Source of the DNA: Argentina anserina
Taxonomy: Eukaryota > Streptophyta > Magnoliopsida > Rosales > Rosaceae
Length of the DNA: 64,000 nt
Assembly: GCF_933775445.1 (NCBI RefSeq)
Contig: NC_065872.1
Span: 12,772,001-12,836,000 of the forward strand
Direction: 5' to 3'
Position numbers and translations under genes: made by a program. Below, one piece after another: positions 24,054 through 36,660 of the stretch. Numbering within the stretch: position 1 is the stretch's first letter; each line of letters starts with the position of its first letter. The notes below the pieces were generated by a model. The model worked only from the letters and a program-made list of their open reading frames with translations. It was not told the DNA's origin and searched no databases.

Positions 24054-27012
24054 AGCATTGCCTATTGAGTGCATGTCCTGATTTTCCATGAGGTAAAGCA
24101 CAATTTGAGACAGGAATGGAATAAGATCACCTTTTTTCACGCTGGGCTTGCAGATCAAAGATCCACACTCCTTTGATGAAAGATAGCCTCAGCATTCTAT
24201 GTTGCGAAACCGGTAGCACCCCGACTCTTAGCTATATCTTTTTAAATTCTGGATAGTGTATATAGCATTCATTACCTTTGTGGTCTATATAATAACACAC
24301 TGAAACTTTTCACCCCCAAATATTACATGAATAAAAATTTATCTTCTGTGATTTGTGTACAGCTGCTAAGCATAAAAGATAAGCTACCTAAGTTATTTTC
24401 TCTCATAGGGTATCAAATCCCATTCTCAGTCCAAAATATAGGGCACATAGGGCATCAGTGAAAGAACATACACCAGAAGGTGTTAGGCTACCTCTATTCT
24501 AATACCTAGATTTAGTGCTAGAGTTCATGTGTTTCTTTTCGTTCTAAGATAGAACCTTGCCTTAATTGGATGCATAATTGGGTAGTACTGTGGGATCATG
24601 CATGAAAAGCTAAAATATCAATGGTCCTGCTTTCTTATATATTCTTTTGGGTCTTATTCTTAGTAATGGGATTCATGTGGTTGGTTTGATATATGGCCTA
24701 CGACACAAACCACCAATATATTTCACCATCAATTCTCCCAAAAGGTATCACGAAATGCATGCCTGTGGGAGATGAGTATTGTGATGCAGTAAGAGATCCG
24801 TAATCAAACATTTGAGATTTCTTGTATGTTACGTATGATGCTTACTGAGACCTGGCTTTTTTTTAGAATCTCTAGAATTGCTTTTACGGGCTAAGTCTGA
24901 ATGTTGGAGGCCTCACTGCTTGGGTACTGCCTCATTTGACATTGTTCTGGTCAGCTTTATGTAAAGGGCAGCAGGCCCCTGTATGTAACAGCTGACATTG
25001 CTTCTGGTTTGAGCTTTGCGTTTATTTGTTTCATTTTCTTCTGAGAGATTATAGTCCTGAGACCAAAGACATAAAATACTTTGGAAAACTTAGACCATAA
25101 ATATCGAATTTTCTTTGGAATTTGGCTACTTGGTCAATGCACAACAAATTAATCAGATTAGTTTTTTTTTTATGGTGTATGAATCAGATTAGTTTTATTT
25201 TTTTTGGATATAATCAGATTAATTAGTACTTCTGCTTACTCTAAATCGTAATTGAGCTTAGTGATTCCATTTACTGCCACATAATAGTAACTTAAAGTGT
25301 GATTAGACTAAAGATGCTTGTGGTTTCTGTCTAGGGAGTATATAATAATAAGATCCTTACTGTTTCAATCCTCAGGATTATAGGTGGGTCACTATGTTTT
25401 ACTATGAGATTATATGGTGGGTTTTAGCCTTTGTGCGCAGATGTTCCTTTCAGAACTCTAGGTATGCATAGTAAAACGTATTTACGCTTCCTCTGGATCA
25501 CAGAAAAAATGCAGAAAAGTAACGTGAAAAAAGCTTAAAGGGAAAAGAAAGCTGATTCTTTAGTTCATGTTTGGTGGAGTAACTAAAAAGAAGGATTTGC
25601 TTTTGCCTTGGCAATTTCCTTGCCTCTTTCGATTCTGGAACCAAAATGGTTTTGAATGATTAGCTTTGGTGCCAATGATTATGAATTCTAGGCTATCCCC
25701 TTGGACCTTTAACACATGAGGGCTAGGACGTTGGTTTTCACACATCTCTGTGAAGCACATATAAGCGAGGCTGCGTAGAGCACCTTGTTGCACATAGATG
25801 GTATGGCTCCTCATTAGAATTACAGCATGTTACTTGGTTCTAGCCGAAATACGCTTACTACTGAACGGAAAAATCGCAAAAGTACTCTCACACGGCCACA
25901 CCCGCTCCCTGCTAGTAGCTCCTTGGTTTGTTGTGTCATCGACACTACTCGGCGTTCCCACTGAATACTTTCTTGTGTTTCCGAAGTCATTGCATTTTGA
26001 ATGCATGATATCATTTGCACCAAATGTGATATGAGCTTTAGTCACTTGAAATCTACAGAGATCTTTCAGTGTCACACGTTGAAGATGTAATATTTAGCAA
26101 GTACTAGCAAGTATTGCAGTTTGAACTAGGACCACTCTTTCCTTGCCATGAATGTTAGTTTTGCTTATGAAATGGCAATAGCTACCCCCATAAGGTCCTA
26201 TAATCTCTACATACATATGTTACAGCCAGCTTGCTCTAACTTGTTTAGAGTGAAGATACAGCTGTGGAAGCAAAAGTCACTAGAGGTAACAGTAGCATTC
26301 ATGAAATATGAACGATGGACAACACAAGATAGAGAGCTCTGATAGGTACCTCATACCAACCCACCTAGATTCTCCAATCACCCAAAACACTGTTCTTCAG
26401 CTTTTGAAAAGTACGCTGCTGATTTTGAACATAATATACAGTGGGTCTGGTACATTGTTTACACATTTCCTTGTAATATAAAATCTCGAACCTCCCCACT
26501 TAATAGTTAGTACTTAATACCCCATTCCATTTGGTTGATTTTGGATTTGTCTTCTCCAACTATTGGATATCACATTATCACCCACCAATTCCAAAATCAT
26601 ATAATACGCAAAGTTTTGAAATCATAAGCAAAGTTGGGTTAACGTCTCTATCGTACCGTAATATTGTGTTGTTTTCGGATTAACCTAAACGATTTGCGGA
26701 TAAAAGTTACTAATATGATAAGAGTAATACGTGTATTTCGATTACTAATGTGTATGGACTATGGAGCTTGTTGAACTGTTGTTTGCTTCTTTTAATTGGA
26801 ATAGAGGCATATCATATGTCGTGTTAGAGATCATCACCCCCAACAAATCAGTAACTCACATTCTCATATATGAGGGAATCCCACACAAAGTTACAAACTT
26901 GGGGGAAAAAATTGAAGGAAAAAATTTACCCTACATTCAAAATATTACAGAGGCTTGGAGACTAGAGACTGATCAGAGCAGACAAGGCAGAAAATCTTTG
27001 GCTGATAGCTAG
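24054..27012. other. 3' flank of PNSL4 and spacer; no gene recognised
   Basis: A 3' UTR probably runs to near the AATAAAAA at about 24329. Beyond that there is no frame with recognisable domains. Overlapping frames on both strands at 25560-26075 are mutually exclusive and low in coding character. T-rich triplicated AATCAGATTAGTT phrases occur at about 25151-25225. A noncoding transcript cannot be excluded. Confidence 0.45.
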
Positions 27013-27570
27013 CTACATGATAGAGCAGGCATTGGGGTTTTCATCACTGAACATGGCTGTGTAGGGGTCTTCATATCGTGTCATGGTGCCAGTTGTTCCG
27101 GTGTTCTCCACTTTCCTGACATAACCAGGAGGTGCCTTCTTGTCATAAGCTTGAGCCATGTAGGGCTGAGCCACTAGATTGTAAGGCACATAAGGCCATA
27201 TCTCTACCCTCTTCCCTGTAGACTTTGCCTTCTTCAGCACCTTGTTGGGTTCAACATACCCAGTAACACTCACCTTCTGTTGCTTTCTGTTAATCTCCAC
27301 AGATTTAACTCCTGAAAAAACACCCAGTATTCTGATCAGCCTAAAATTTTACCAGTAATGAGTAATGACAGACCTAAGAAAAAAAATGAAGCAAGGAGAG
27401 TTTGACATACCACTTAAAGAAGAGAGAGCCTTCTTGACCTTAAGCTCACAACCATCACAGTCCATTCTGACTTTGAGCTCCACAGTCTGTAATTGCTTCT
27501 TCTTCTTGTGTTTATGGCCACCACTGCCCATTAGATCAGTCAAGTACTCCAAAGTTCCTCCAACTCCCAT
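27013..27570 (-). CDS. HIPP20: Heavy-metal-associated isoprenylated plant protein (HIPP20-like)
   Basis: Small metallochaperone-like protein, anchored by a C-terminal prenyl group. Exon 1 is 27411-27570 and exon 2 is 27013-27311 (minus strand, GT/AG), encoding 152 aa. The start MGVGGTLEYLTDLMGSGG is typical of the HIPP20/21 group. A Lys-rich stretch (19-25) precedes the HMA domain (about 28-92) with metal site MDCDGC (36-41; Cys38, Cys41) and the SVEINRKQQKVSVTGYV strand. A conserved tail (EIWPYVPYNLVAQPY, DKKAPPGYVRKVE, FSDENPNA) follows, ending in the CaaX box CSIM. Members are linked to cadmium/zinc handling and stress transcription-factor binding (family knowledge). The exact paralogue number is by resemblance. 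Confidence 0.93.
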
Positions 27571-27640
27571 TTTCAGCTTCTAAGGTCTTACACAGAAAAC
27601 TGTGTCTGAAAGATTGATGAATACTTTGTTGCTTGAAGAG

Positions 27641-27652
27641 TTTATATATATG
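27641..27652 (-). promoter_or_regulatory. Probable TATA box of HIPP20
   Basis: On the minus strand, CATATATATAAA lies about 70-80 bp upstream of the ATG at 27570. A second TATATAAGG-like site lies near 27810. Positional inference only. Confidence 0.45.
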
Positions 27653-30600
27653 GAAGGATAGAAGATGATTGGCTGTGTCTGAACTTCCTGGTGAACAAAA
27701 CAAGGTATTCTTCTCTTCTAATACAGAAAGACTAAGGCTTCTAAATAATGCTGCTCTGTGAGCTTTCTTTTACTTGCTATGAGATCTTTCTTTAACACAC
27801 AGGCTCCTTATATAGGATTTTCTGTCCTCTTTTCAGATTCAAACAGAAGAAAGGTAGTGGACCCCTAAAAACAGTAGACAACAGCTTTAAGAACCCAGAT
27901 ATTTTTTGTTCTGCAGGTTGTTTTGGAACTTAAATATAATTATGGGTGGTTTATTTTAATTTGTTGTTTCTCATTAGAGAAAGCTTCATGCTTGGTGATG
28001 AAGAAAGAATACAAATAAAAGGCTCCACTTTTGCATTTGTACCCCTACATCTGTTACTATTTGCATGGGCATACGCATCTTGAAGAAAACTTGCTTTGAT
28101 CATGCACGTACTCATTGTTGCATGTATGATGTATATAGAAATGCCACAATTGAAACTTCATGTATATGTTTAGAGTTTAATAATTGTTGATTTTATACAT
28201 TTTCGATAAGAAATTACATTTCATTGGCCTAATTCAGGAATATATGTTATTGTAAAAAACTTAATTTGGAGAAAATTAGCGTTCCTAAATGCATAACTCA
28301 ATATTTGTGTTGCTAAACGAAAACGTAGAACTGTTGAATTGGATAATTGAGTACTAATTGTACGGTTGTTACCTTGCTTGGATATCAACTAGATCCAAAG
28401 AAGGGTATACTTAGGCAAACTATCATCAAATTGATGGACTAATGAGAAAAACAAATAACCCTCCAAGGCTCCAAAGATTCGAATAGAAGTAGAAAAGGGA
28501 TGTTTGAAAGCAATGTTTGATGTGAAAAGAGACTTGCTGAAAGGAGAAAGCTGCAAGAGCCGATGTTTACATTGCTTTCAGTCTCATAATGCTTAATAAT
28601 ATTGAATGGATCATTCACTCATTAAAATAATGGTTATGAAAATGAAAGCAGCTTCCACGTTCGAACAGAACAACACCAGGCACCATTCGAAGAACGATCC
28701 CAGGGTGCTGTGAAGACAGATGGCAAGAATCAGAAGGTGGAGTTGAGTGATCACACGGTAGGGTCATGAGCCGGCTGGCTGCCTCCGAATGTGGGTGGTT
28801 TGTTTATTCCAATATTAGTCGTCGTCGTCGTCTGGCTGGGTTCGCTTAATTCTGAGCTGTTTGGGGCCTTGGTTGGTCACATGAGCGTTTGCTTAACCTG
28901 ATGATCGATTCACGAACCTTCAAATTAAGCGTGTAGGAATCCTAACGTGCATGATATGGGGATGAGGTTCCCCAAATATGGAACTTGTTTGGTGTGTGTT
29001 GTTTGTATAATGGAATGCTAGCTAGGTCAATCTTCGGTGCATTAATGTATCCAATCACAATGCATTAATGTAATGTATATATCAATGCTAAGTAGGTCAA
29101 TCTTCGGAGCATTAATGTGTAGATATAGATAAAATAGATTGATTTTAAGTGAAAAGAATCATATCAGCTACATTTAGTGATGAACGAATTAGTATCTACC
29201 CACGAAGTTTTTGAGGAAAATTGCAAGATACATTAATGGATCAATATGCATAATAAAAAAAACAATTTTACGTAAGAATAACCTACATGTAGCATGTATA
29301 GTCGTATAAATGACCAATTAAGCTAGTAATACTAAGACCATTACACGGGACAATTCAAGTACTTTAGCACCTTTCTTCTCGTTTATTTAGATTAATTTCC
29401 ACATGGTTTCGCAGAATCATTTATATATATATGCACGAGGGAAACTATTTCTTGCATGTTAAATTTCCCTTGAAAGGATGAATTATATTCCTCATCAAAA
29501 AGTCTTGCCGATATGTATATCCGAAAGAAATAAAAGATATCAGTAAAGGAGTTATTAGTGTGCATGAACTGTTCGCTTAGCATGCTAGTTTAACTTCATG
29601 AACACAATAACCTTGCACAAATTAAACGCGTCTGGCTACGAACATAGCTGGCGGGACCAAAGTTGATATCTATTATACAAATCAAAGCAAATAAAAAACT
29701 TATCAAACCAGTCCAAAAGAAAAAAGATTAAAAAAAACCCCCTCAAGAAAGTGTCCCTAGTTCAATATGTACGTTGGGAGCTTCTTAGGTCCTTCTGTTG
29801 TACCAGCCCAGCTTATCCTCTTTTTAAAGTTCATTTTATTAAATTTTCAAGAGAATATAATTGTTCCAAGTGTATAAACAATGTCTCCCAACAACTAGGT
29901 TTGTGTGTTTTTTTGTATGCATGTATAATGTTGGTCATTATATTTAGGACTACTCAACTTTGGAATAATTTGGAGCCAGCTAGCTACCAATTAATCAACT
30001 AATTCCCTTTTTGAGGGTAACGTTACTTACAAAGTTACAATGACGACTTCTGCATGCTCGACTGCGTCTATGGTTTTGCATCTACGAGCTTCTGCTCATG
30101 GGAACTCGATGGCTTTCTGTCATATATACACCGCTCGATAGAATTCTCTCTTCGGCCTCTATGGTCTTGAGTAGCTCAATTCTCTGGAACTATTACCCGT
30201 TGACGGTTGTATGACGCATGAGGAGAATTCATTTTACAACCCTTCCATTTGAAAATGGAAAACATGTTTAATTCATATGGAGGATTTCAGTGTAAACATT
30301 CATGTTTCAGTTTTTCAAATTTGCTATAACCAACAGCGTTTATGCCAGTACATTTACGAAAATTAGTAAAAAGATGCATTTTCAGGGCTTGAATATTGAT
30401 CCAAATATTGTTCATGAGGTTCTGAAGCATACTAGTTAAGAAACTTGTGGTGACACACCATTGAATTAATTTCATTTCAATAGTTGAGATTGTAACATGT
30501 ATTCAATCTATATTTACGTAATTAAGCGTTGAAATTAAGTCAAAAGGTACGCGACCAGTGACCATAATATAGTAATATTCTTCGTACAACCATGCATGCA

Positions 30601-30796
30601 TGAGATTGTTGAGATGCATTATTCATTTTGGTGGTCAAGCCTCAACCTGGATATATAATGCGTGGCATGCGGGCTACAGTTGACAGAATTCGATCCCATC
30701 GACAAGTATCGTCATATATAGGAGATTAACGTACACAGCAGGAAAGTTTGTTTGAACCCGATGGGGATGGAAGCCAAACTTAAAAGTGATGAAATG
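27653..30796. other. HIPP20 upstream region and long spacer
   Basis: No gene is recognisable in these 3.1 kb. A short GTC/CGT run occurs at about 28819-28832. A duplicated phrase, AATGCTA(G)CTAGGTCAATCTTCGG-like, appears at about 29015-29035 and 29085-29107. Frames at 29392-29583, 29751-30002 and 30287-30475 carry no known domain. Confidence 0.4.
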
Positions 30797-30805
30797 CATT
30801 CAATA

Positions 30806-31345
30806 TCAATTTCGACACGATTCGATAACACAATTCGAAACCCGCATAAAATAACACGGGTTAAACTCACATGATTGGAAAGTGGGTCAGCATCGGGTAA
30901 CTAATCATAATCCATTTAATAATCATGTCAACTAAGAGTCAAATGGTTAACATGAAATGAATCCGCATGACACGATTAATATAAAATCAAGCAAAATTCT
31001 ATATAAAATAAACATATACACAACCAATTTAAGAAAGTAACATCATCTGTAATATAGTTTTGATAAGTCTTTACTCATTTTGAACTAGAATGTAAGTAAT
31101 AAGATAAATCATTTTGCTATCTTGTTTAAAATCTTTGTTTTAATTATTTATTTTATGTAAAATTTCACAATATATATATTAAATGGGTTAAACGGGTTGA
31201 AAACGAGTAACCTATTTAATAAGTATGTTGAGTTTGAGTTTAAATTTTTGATTATTATATGGGTTTGGGTTTGAATTTATTTTATGACACGCAAAACACT
31301 TGACCCGACACAAACTCAACCCGACACAATATATTGACAACCTTA
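30806..31345. mobile_element. hAT-like nonautonomous insertion, ~540 bp
   Basis: Flanked by the perfect 9-bp direct repeat CATTCAATA (30797-30805 and 31346-31354); a hAT duplication would be 8 of these. The interior is rich in GACACGATTCG, CACGGGTTAAAC and AACCCGACACAA motifs on opposite strands at the two ends. The right end, reverse-complemented, begins TAAGGTTGTCAATATATTG. The left end seems to lack the first few bases of that terminus. No transposase frame. Confidence 0.6.
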
Positions 31346-31429
31346 CATTCAATACCAAAAGTTGCACTATAATAATTAGGGCCTTGTTCTTCGATCTAAA
31401 GCTAGGTAATACTTCTTATTACACAACCA

Positions 31430-32076
31430 GGACCGGCCTAAGACCAAGACAGGCAAGGCCCAAAACTTAGGCCCCATAAATTGGAAGGCCTCCTCTTTAC
31501 ATTCCACATATATATACTTATTAAAAAAATAGAGATAGATAAGAAGTCTACGAAGCAGTAGTGCACTAGTGAGGCTTATTAGAAAGAAAAAGCCCCAACA
31601 TTTTCCTCAATCTTTCACCAATTTAAGAATAGAACGTTACTTTAACCTCTCAATCCAAACAGTAATATCTATAATCTCTTCCAATCTTTTTCTACTTAAG
31701 CTCTCAAGCTTATAAAAACGTACTTACGATCAACCATGTCATAAAAACAATTGAATGGATTGATCATGTTGTCTATTGAAAGAAAGTTGTTCAAACAGTT
31801 CAAATATGATAATTTGATCAATTTTTTTTTGCATCTCAGAAGACAAGGAAAATGATATTCATCTATAGAATTGTTTTAGCACGACTTTTGTATCAAGTTA
31901 GCTTCTTATATGCTGTTAATGTTATTACGTACGTAGTCTAGTTTATTCATCATCTATGTAATACATTTTGCTATAAAAAAATGTGAAATCAAAAGCGATT
32001 AATTTTTTATTTTTTTTAATATAAGGTCTCTTTTAATTTTTGTCGTAGGCCTCACTTGGTAATGTGATGGCACTAT
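31430..32076. mobile_element. Nonautonomous DNA element, ~650 bp
   Basis: Bounded by the perfect 9-bp direct repeat ACACAACCA (31421-31429 and 32077-32085). The left end starts GGACCGGCCTAAGACC and the right part carries GTAGGCCTCACTTGG. GGCC-rich termini and AGGCCCAAAACTTAGGCCCC-type phrases are common in plant nonautonomous elements. The terminal inverted repeats are weak, so the superfamily is unsure (hAT by duplication length). Confidence 0.5.
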
Positions 32077-32813
32077 ACACAACCAAGTAAAAATTAAAGA
32101 CCGCAACTCATATAAAGTTTAGTCTCGTTCGTTGATTATAACTTGGTAGTATTACCAGAACAGACAGAAGATGCGAATCAGTTAACCAATAAGTTTTGAT
32201 TGACGGTTTTGCGACCTATTTATTGAGATTTGAGAAATGAAATGATAGATAAAGAGCAAGACGGAGGCCCGGAGCATGAGCATTCAGTTGATATTGTAGT
32301 TTTTTTTTTTGAAAGAACGTTGATATTGTTGTTCACTAATTAGTCGAGAAACTTGTTCCCAACTCGTGCAGAAAGCAAAAGAGGAAATTAAAACATGCTT
32401 TTAGTTGAATTTGTATTCAACCTCATTTTTTGCACTCTCTTTTCTATTTTAGGGTTCCAGCATGCCCTTCTCTAGTGCCAAAAGGAAGAAACAATCTAAT
32501 GTACGTGGAGAAAAGTTGGCGCATTTGCTTAAGATAAGGGCCAATCTATTACCTCCAACCTACTCCTTTAGCCTTGTCTTCACTCTATGAATCATGATAT
32601 ACATACTACTGTCCAAACCTAACCTAATTGCCCACCTACAAAAGTTGAATATAAAGATTTATGCCCACTGGAGAAAAGCTAACATTATTGAAAATAAATT
32701 GCACATGGATATGATGAAGCTCGTAAACAATAATGAACTCCATGTATAGATTAATAGACCACTAACTAATTGAGGTGTTTAACTAAGAATTTCACTATGG
32801 GTACCATAATTAT

Positions 32814-33877
32814 GAGTTGTAAAAGTGTAGTACCCAAATTTATAATTCGCTATTAATGAAGGGTCTGGACCCAATTTTCATTACGGCTTCGTTATCTCTG
32901 TCACGTGTCCCGCACGTGACCACAAAACAAATTCAATAGCGATACCCAAACTCTTGTGGCAAGGTCAATGTAGTACCCCAACTCGTTTTTCGCTATCAAT
33001 GAGGGGTCTGAGACCAATTTACGTCACGACTTCGTCTTATGGGTCAAAATAAAAAGGGTATTTACCTAAATAACCATATAAGAGTTCTAAGGCCATAAAT
33101 AAAAAACTCTTACGGTAAATATCTAGAATTAAGAAAGAACTTATAAATTGGGCAAAACACCAATCAATTCTCATTACACTCCGGACACCTCACCACCACG
33201 GTGCGGCATCGAGGAGCTCCACCTCCTATCATCCGCACTGTCTCCTCCTTCACCACCAACACCATCTTCGAACTCCTCCACCTAACCTTGGAACCCCTGA
33301 TCCATCGATACGTCACGCTCGCAGACCTTCACTCTGAAATTCTCGACTGCCAACCTCACCGCTTTACACATCTCGAATGTCGTAGGTGGAGGGAGAGAAG
33401 GTCGTAGGTGGAGGAAGTGAGGGAGACAATGTGGTGGCTTAAGGTGGAGTTGCCGAGCTAGGAGAAGTCGTCATCGTGGTTGAAGAGATTGGAAGAAACA
33501 CAACCCGTAATATTGTTTTACCTTGAAATCTGAGCTCATAAATAAAGTATGGAAGGAGTGAGAGTGAAGGAGAATTAGAAGAAAGTGGGAAAAGACAAGA
33601 AGTTACGACATGTGACCCAAAAGATAGAGTTGTAACAAAAATTGGTTTCAGACCCCTCGTTGATAAAGAATAACGAGTTTGGGTACTACATTGGTACAAC
33701 TCAGAGTTGAGGTACTACATTGATCTTGCCACAAGAGTTTGAGTACTGATGTTGAAATTTTTTTTGGTCACGTGCGGGACACATGATTGAGATAACGGAG
33801 TCGTAACATAAATGAGGTTCAGACTCTTCATTGATAGAGAATTACAAGTTTTGGTACTACATTGGTACAACTCAAAG
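32814..33877. mobile_element. Compound long inverted-repeat element, ~1.06 kb
   Basis: The left arm (about 32814-33055) and right arm (about 33605-33877) are diverged reverse complements. Each arm holds about one and a half copies of a roughly 165-bp module: TGTAGTACC, then CGCTATCAATGAGGGGTCTG, an ACGACTTCGTTA-like segment, GTGTCCCGCACGTGACC, then CAAACTCTTGTGGCAAGGTC. The middle (33056-33600) has a short Ser/Thr/Pro-rich frame (33201-33407) with no domain. A MITE or MULE-derived element is likely; no target duplication was fixed. Confidence 0.6.
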
Positions 33878-34226
33878 TTTAGATACTACATTAACATTGT
33901 CACAATAGTTTGATTATCGATAATGAACTTTTTTTTTAACTAATGCGCTATGTACTTTCATGGATATATAGCAAAAACTTTTCATCTAAAACCTTTTGGA
34001 TTAATGAATTTTTAGACTACTTCAGGCTTCTTCTTTTTTTAAAGGAAATTTTTAAGAACTTTACATAACTTATTATCAAGGTGTTTCAACTTTTAAAACT
34101 ATAACATTAGTACACAGTTGAAAACTCAACCCAATTTTGATACATTCATCGTCTGCACCGTTAGTTTGTACAACTTATGTTAAATTTTTAAGGCCAAACT
34201 CGTCATTCAAGGAACTTGAAAAATAC

Positions 34227-34230
<4 letters not shown>

Positions 34231-34270
<40 letters not shown>
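34231..34270. repeat. (CT)20 microsatellite
   Basis: An uninterrupted CT dinucleotide run of 40 bp. The minus-strand frame over it gives a meaningless Arg-Glu repeat. Confidence 0.95.
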
Positions 34271-34273
<3 letters not shown>

Positions 34274-35831
34274 GTAATTAGAACGCCGCCCTTGCCATCT
34301 CCCCTGATGTGTGATGACAACCCCTTCAAGAGGAAGAACCAAGAACCATGGTTAGGGTTTGTTGTTGCTGCTTCTTTACTCAAACCCATCGGATAAGTTA
34401 ATCACGATGGCTCTATGGACAAGGATGTTGGCAATGGTGAGGTGAAGAAGAGGAAGATGGATTCAATTGCTGAAGAAGAAGCAACTCCGTCCATTAGAGA
34501 TAAAGAAGTCTTAGAAATTGGAGAAGGATAAACCCAATTTGGAAAAGCCAATCTGGGTTTATTCAATTTGGATTTTGGCAAGCAAAGAAGAGAATAAAAA
34601 ACACATGGCAATTACTTGTTATTCAAATTGATACACACTCCAACCGTAGCCTTCTATAAGAAGTTATTAAACCAATATTTGTGTGGTGGTGCAGAAGGGT
34701 GTGGGGCTGAAGAGTCAATTAGCTCTACATGGCAACTCAGAGCTCCAAACATTCCAGTTCTTAAGTTGCTTGATCACTGATCACTGTAAAAATGAGTAAG
34801 CTTTTGTTAGTTACTCTTGCAAATAGAGTTCTCTCGAAAATTAATCTTTTGGCTGGAGTTTTGGATTGGGTTCAGATTCATTTGGTTTGGGAAGCTGGTG
34901 ATGGAGTGAGGGACTGAGTGTGAAGAGGAAAATGGAAGAAATGCGGCTGGACCAAAGTCATGAGAGTTGCAGGTGATAAAGAGCTAGCAAAGTACCAATT
35001 CATTTGAAAAATAAATTAAAATATAGAATTAACGATGTTAAATACGGAATGTCCTAAAAGTGTGGTAAGATCGTGTACTAATATTATAGTTTTTAAAGTT
35101 GATAGATCTTAATTTTCAGTGGACAATAATTAATATACGGTTCTTAAAATTTTCATCTTTTTAAATATCAAGTTTAAGCGATCTAGTTTTTGAACCAATC
35201 AATTGCGCTGATGTTCATCATTTTGGGTCTGCATGACTCGGTTTGATCATCTATGGGATAGGATTGTGGCATCAATCAAGTTTCATGAGTCTTCTGCAAA
35301 TCAATAATTTCATGAGTTTGGGAAACAGTACAATTCGCATGCTTTCTGCAAATCAATACTTCTTAATTGTTGTGATATTGGTCATCGATATCTTATTTTC
35401 TTCGACTTTTAAAATGTCTCTCTTACACCATGAACTCATGAAGCTTAAGGATTACACGATAATTTAATTGCAAAATATATTGCCTTCCAATGTAGCTTCA
35501 GCTGTTTGCAACTCTCTTGCATACTTTAGTTCAGTCTTCAAGAATGATCTAATGTTGACTAAAAGAACACCTCAAAATCTTGTTAATGAGGTTTGTAGTA
35601 GAACCTTAACCAAAAACAACCAAGTATTACGTGCATCTAGTAAAGAACCTACTAAAAAGAACAAAAAAAAAAGGAGCTTTCGAAGCTACATCTCCATGAC
35701 TCCATGCCCACAAGACTCTACTCCGTTACTGCATGCATTGATTAGCAACTGTAAGTATGTTTATGTAACTTGCTCTATACAGGTCATGAGAGGTCTACGG
35801 CTCGAACTTGTTAAATGTGGATAGAACATTT
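34271..35831. other. Spacer before copia element 2; no gene recognised
   Basis: Frames at 34402-34611, 35243-35467 and 35468-35824 show no known domain. The last (118 codons; Lys-rich middle around KKNKKKR) ends only 8 bp before the copia insertion and could be a decayed exon. Nothing firm can be said. Confidence 0.35.
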
Positions 35832-35965
35832 TGTTAGTGGAATGTAGTAGGTGTGAGTAGTAGGTATAGTGGTGGAGATAGTGGAGTGAGTAGGTGAATG
35901 AATTAGCCTATATATAGGAAGCAATTTGTATATGAATTATCAATCAAAACTCAAGCAATTCAACT
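35832..35965 (+). repeat. 5' LTR of copia element 2
   Basis: Begins TGTTAGTGGAATG and ends AATTCAACT. It contains a TATATATAGG promoter box at about 35909-35918. Identical to 41056-41189. Confidence 0.95.
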
Positions 35966-36660
35966 TGGTATCAGAGCATTGAGCTCTGTTTTTTTCTGGG
36001 ACTTTTTTCCCGTTTTTTTTTTCTTCCGGTCGGGTTCTGCTTCCATCTCTTCCGGTCGGGTTCTGCCTTCCATTTCTGCTTTCATCTCTTCCGGTCGGGT
36101 TCTGCCTCCTTCCCTGCGCCATCCAACGATCTCCGGTGATCTTACTCGACCCGAAGTAGTCTCTCCGCTCTTCGTCGCTGCTCGCCGCTACTCGCCGCCG
36201 CTCACCGCTACTCGCCGCCGCTTGCCGCTCCTCGCCGGACGTCCTCAGTCGCCGCAGCTCGCCGCCGCTTGCCGCAGCTCGCCGCTCCTCGCCGCTGCTC
36301 GCCGGACGTCCTCAGTCGCCGCTGCTCGCCGAAGCATTTCCCCGATCTCTCTACACCGACCCGGTTAGAGCTCGCCCCGGCCCGGCCCCAAAAAATGCTC
36401 TAGACCCGACCCGGTCAACAGATTCGACCCGGTCATCCGACCCGGTCATCCGACCCGGTCCACCAACCCGACCCGGTCCACCGATCCGACCCGGTCCACC
36501 GATCCGACCCGGTCCTCCGACCCGACCCGGTCCACCGATCCGACCCGGTTCGCCAGATTTTGTCAGTTCATACTCACCGTCAGTGCAAATACACCGACGA
36601 CAGATTGTTCTCATTTTTTGTTTTTTGTTTGCTATCTTAATACCTTGTTTCTTTTCAATG
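35966..36660 (+). repeat. GC-rich leader with tandem short repeats (copia element 2)
   Basis: After the primer-binding site come three copies of TTCCGGTCGGGTTCTGC (about 36025-36105), then a CTCGCCGCCGCT-type repeat (about 36170-36340), then repeats of GACCCGGTCCACCGATCC with about 18-20 bp period (about 36405-36550). The long frames across it on both strands are low complexity (Ser/Arg/Ala or Gly/Pro/Arg) and are not credible proteins. It is presumably an untranslated leader of the element's RNA. Confidence 0.75.

Noticed and set aside
25560..26075. Cluster of overlapping frames on both strands
   Set aside because: Mutually overlapping, no domain, no splice pattern that extends them.
35979..36368. 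Plus-strand Ser/Arg/Ala-rich 129-codon frame
   Set aside because: Arises from the CTCGCCGCC repeats in the same leader; low complexity, overlaps the primer-binding region.
36351..36614. Minus-strand Gly/Arg/Pro-rich frame
   Set aside because: It is only the reverse reading of the GACCCGGTC tandem repeats in the copia leader; no start context or domain.
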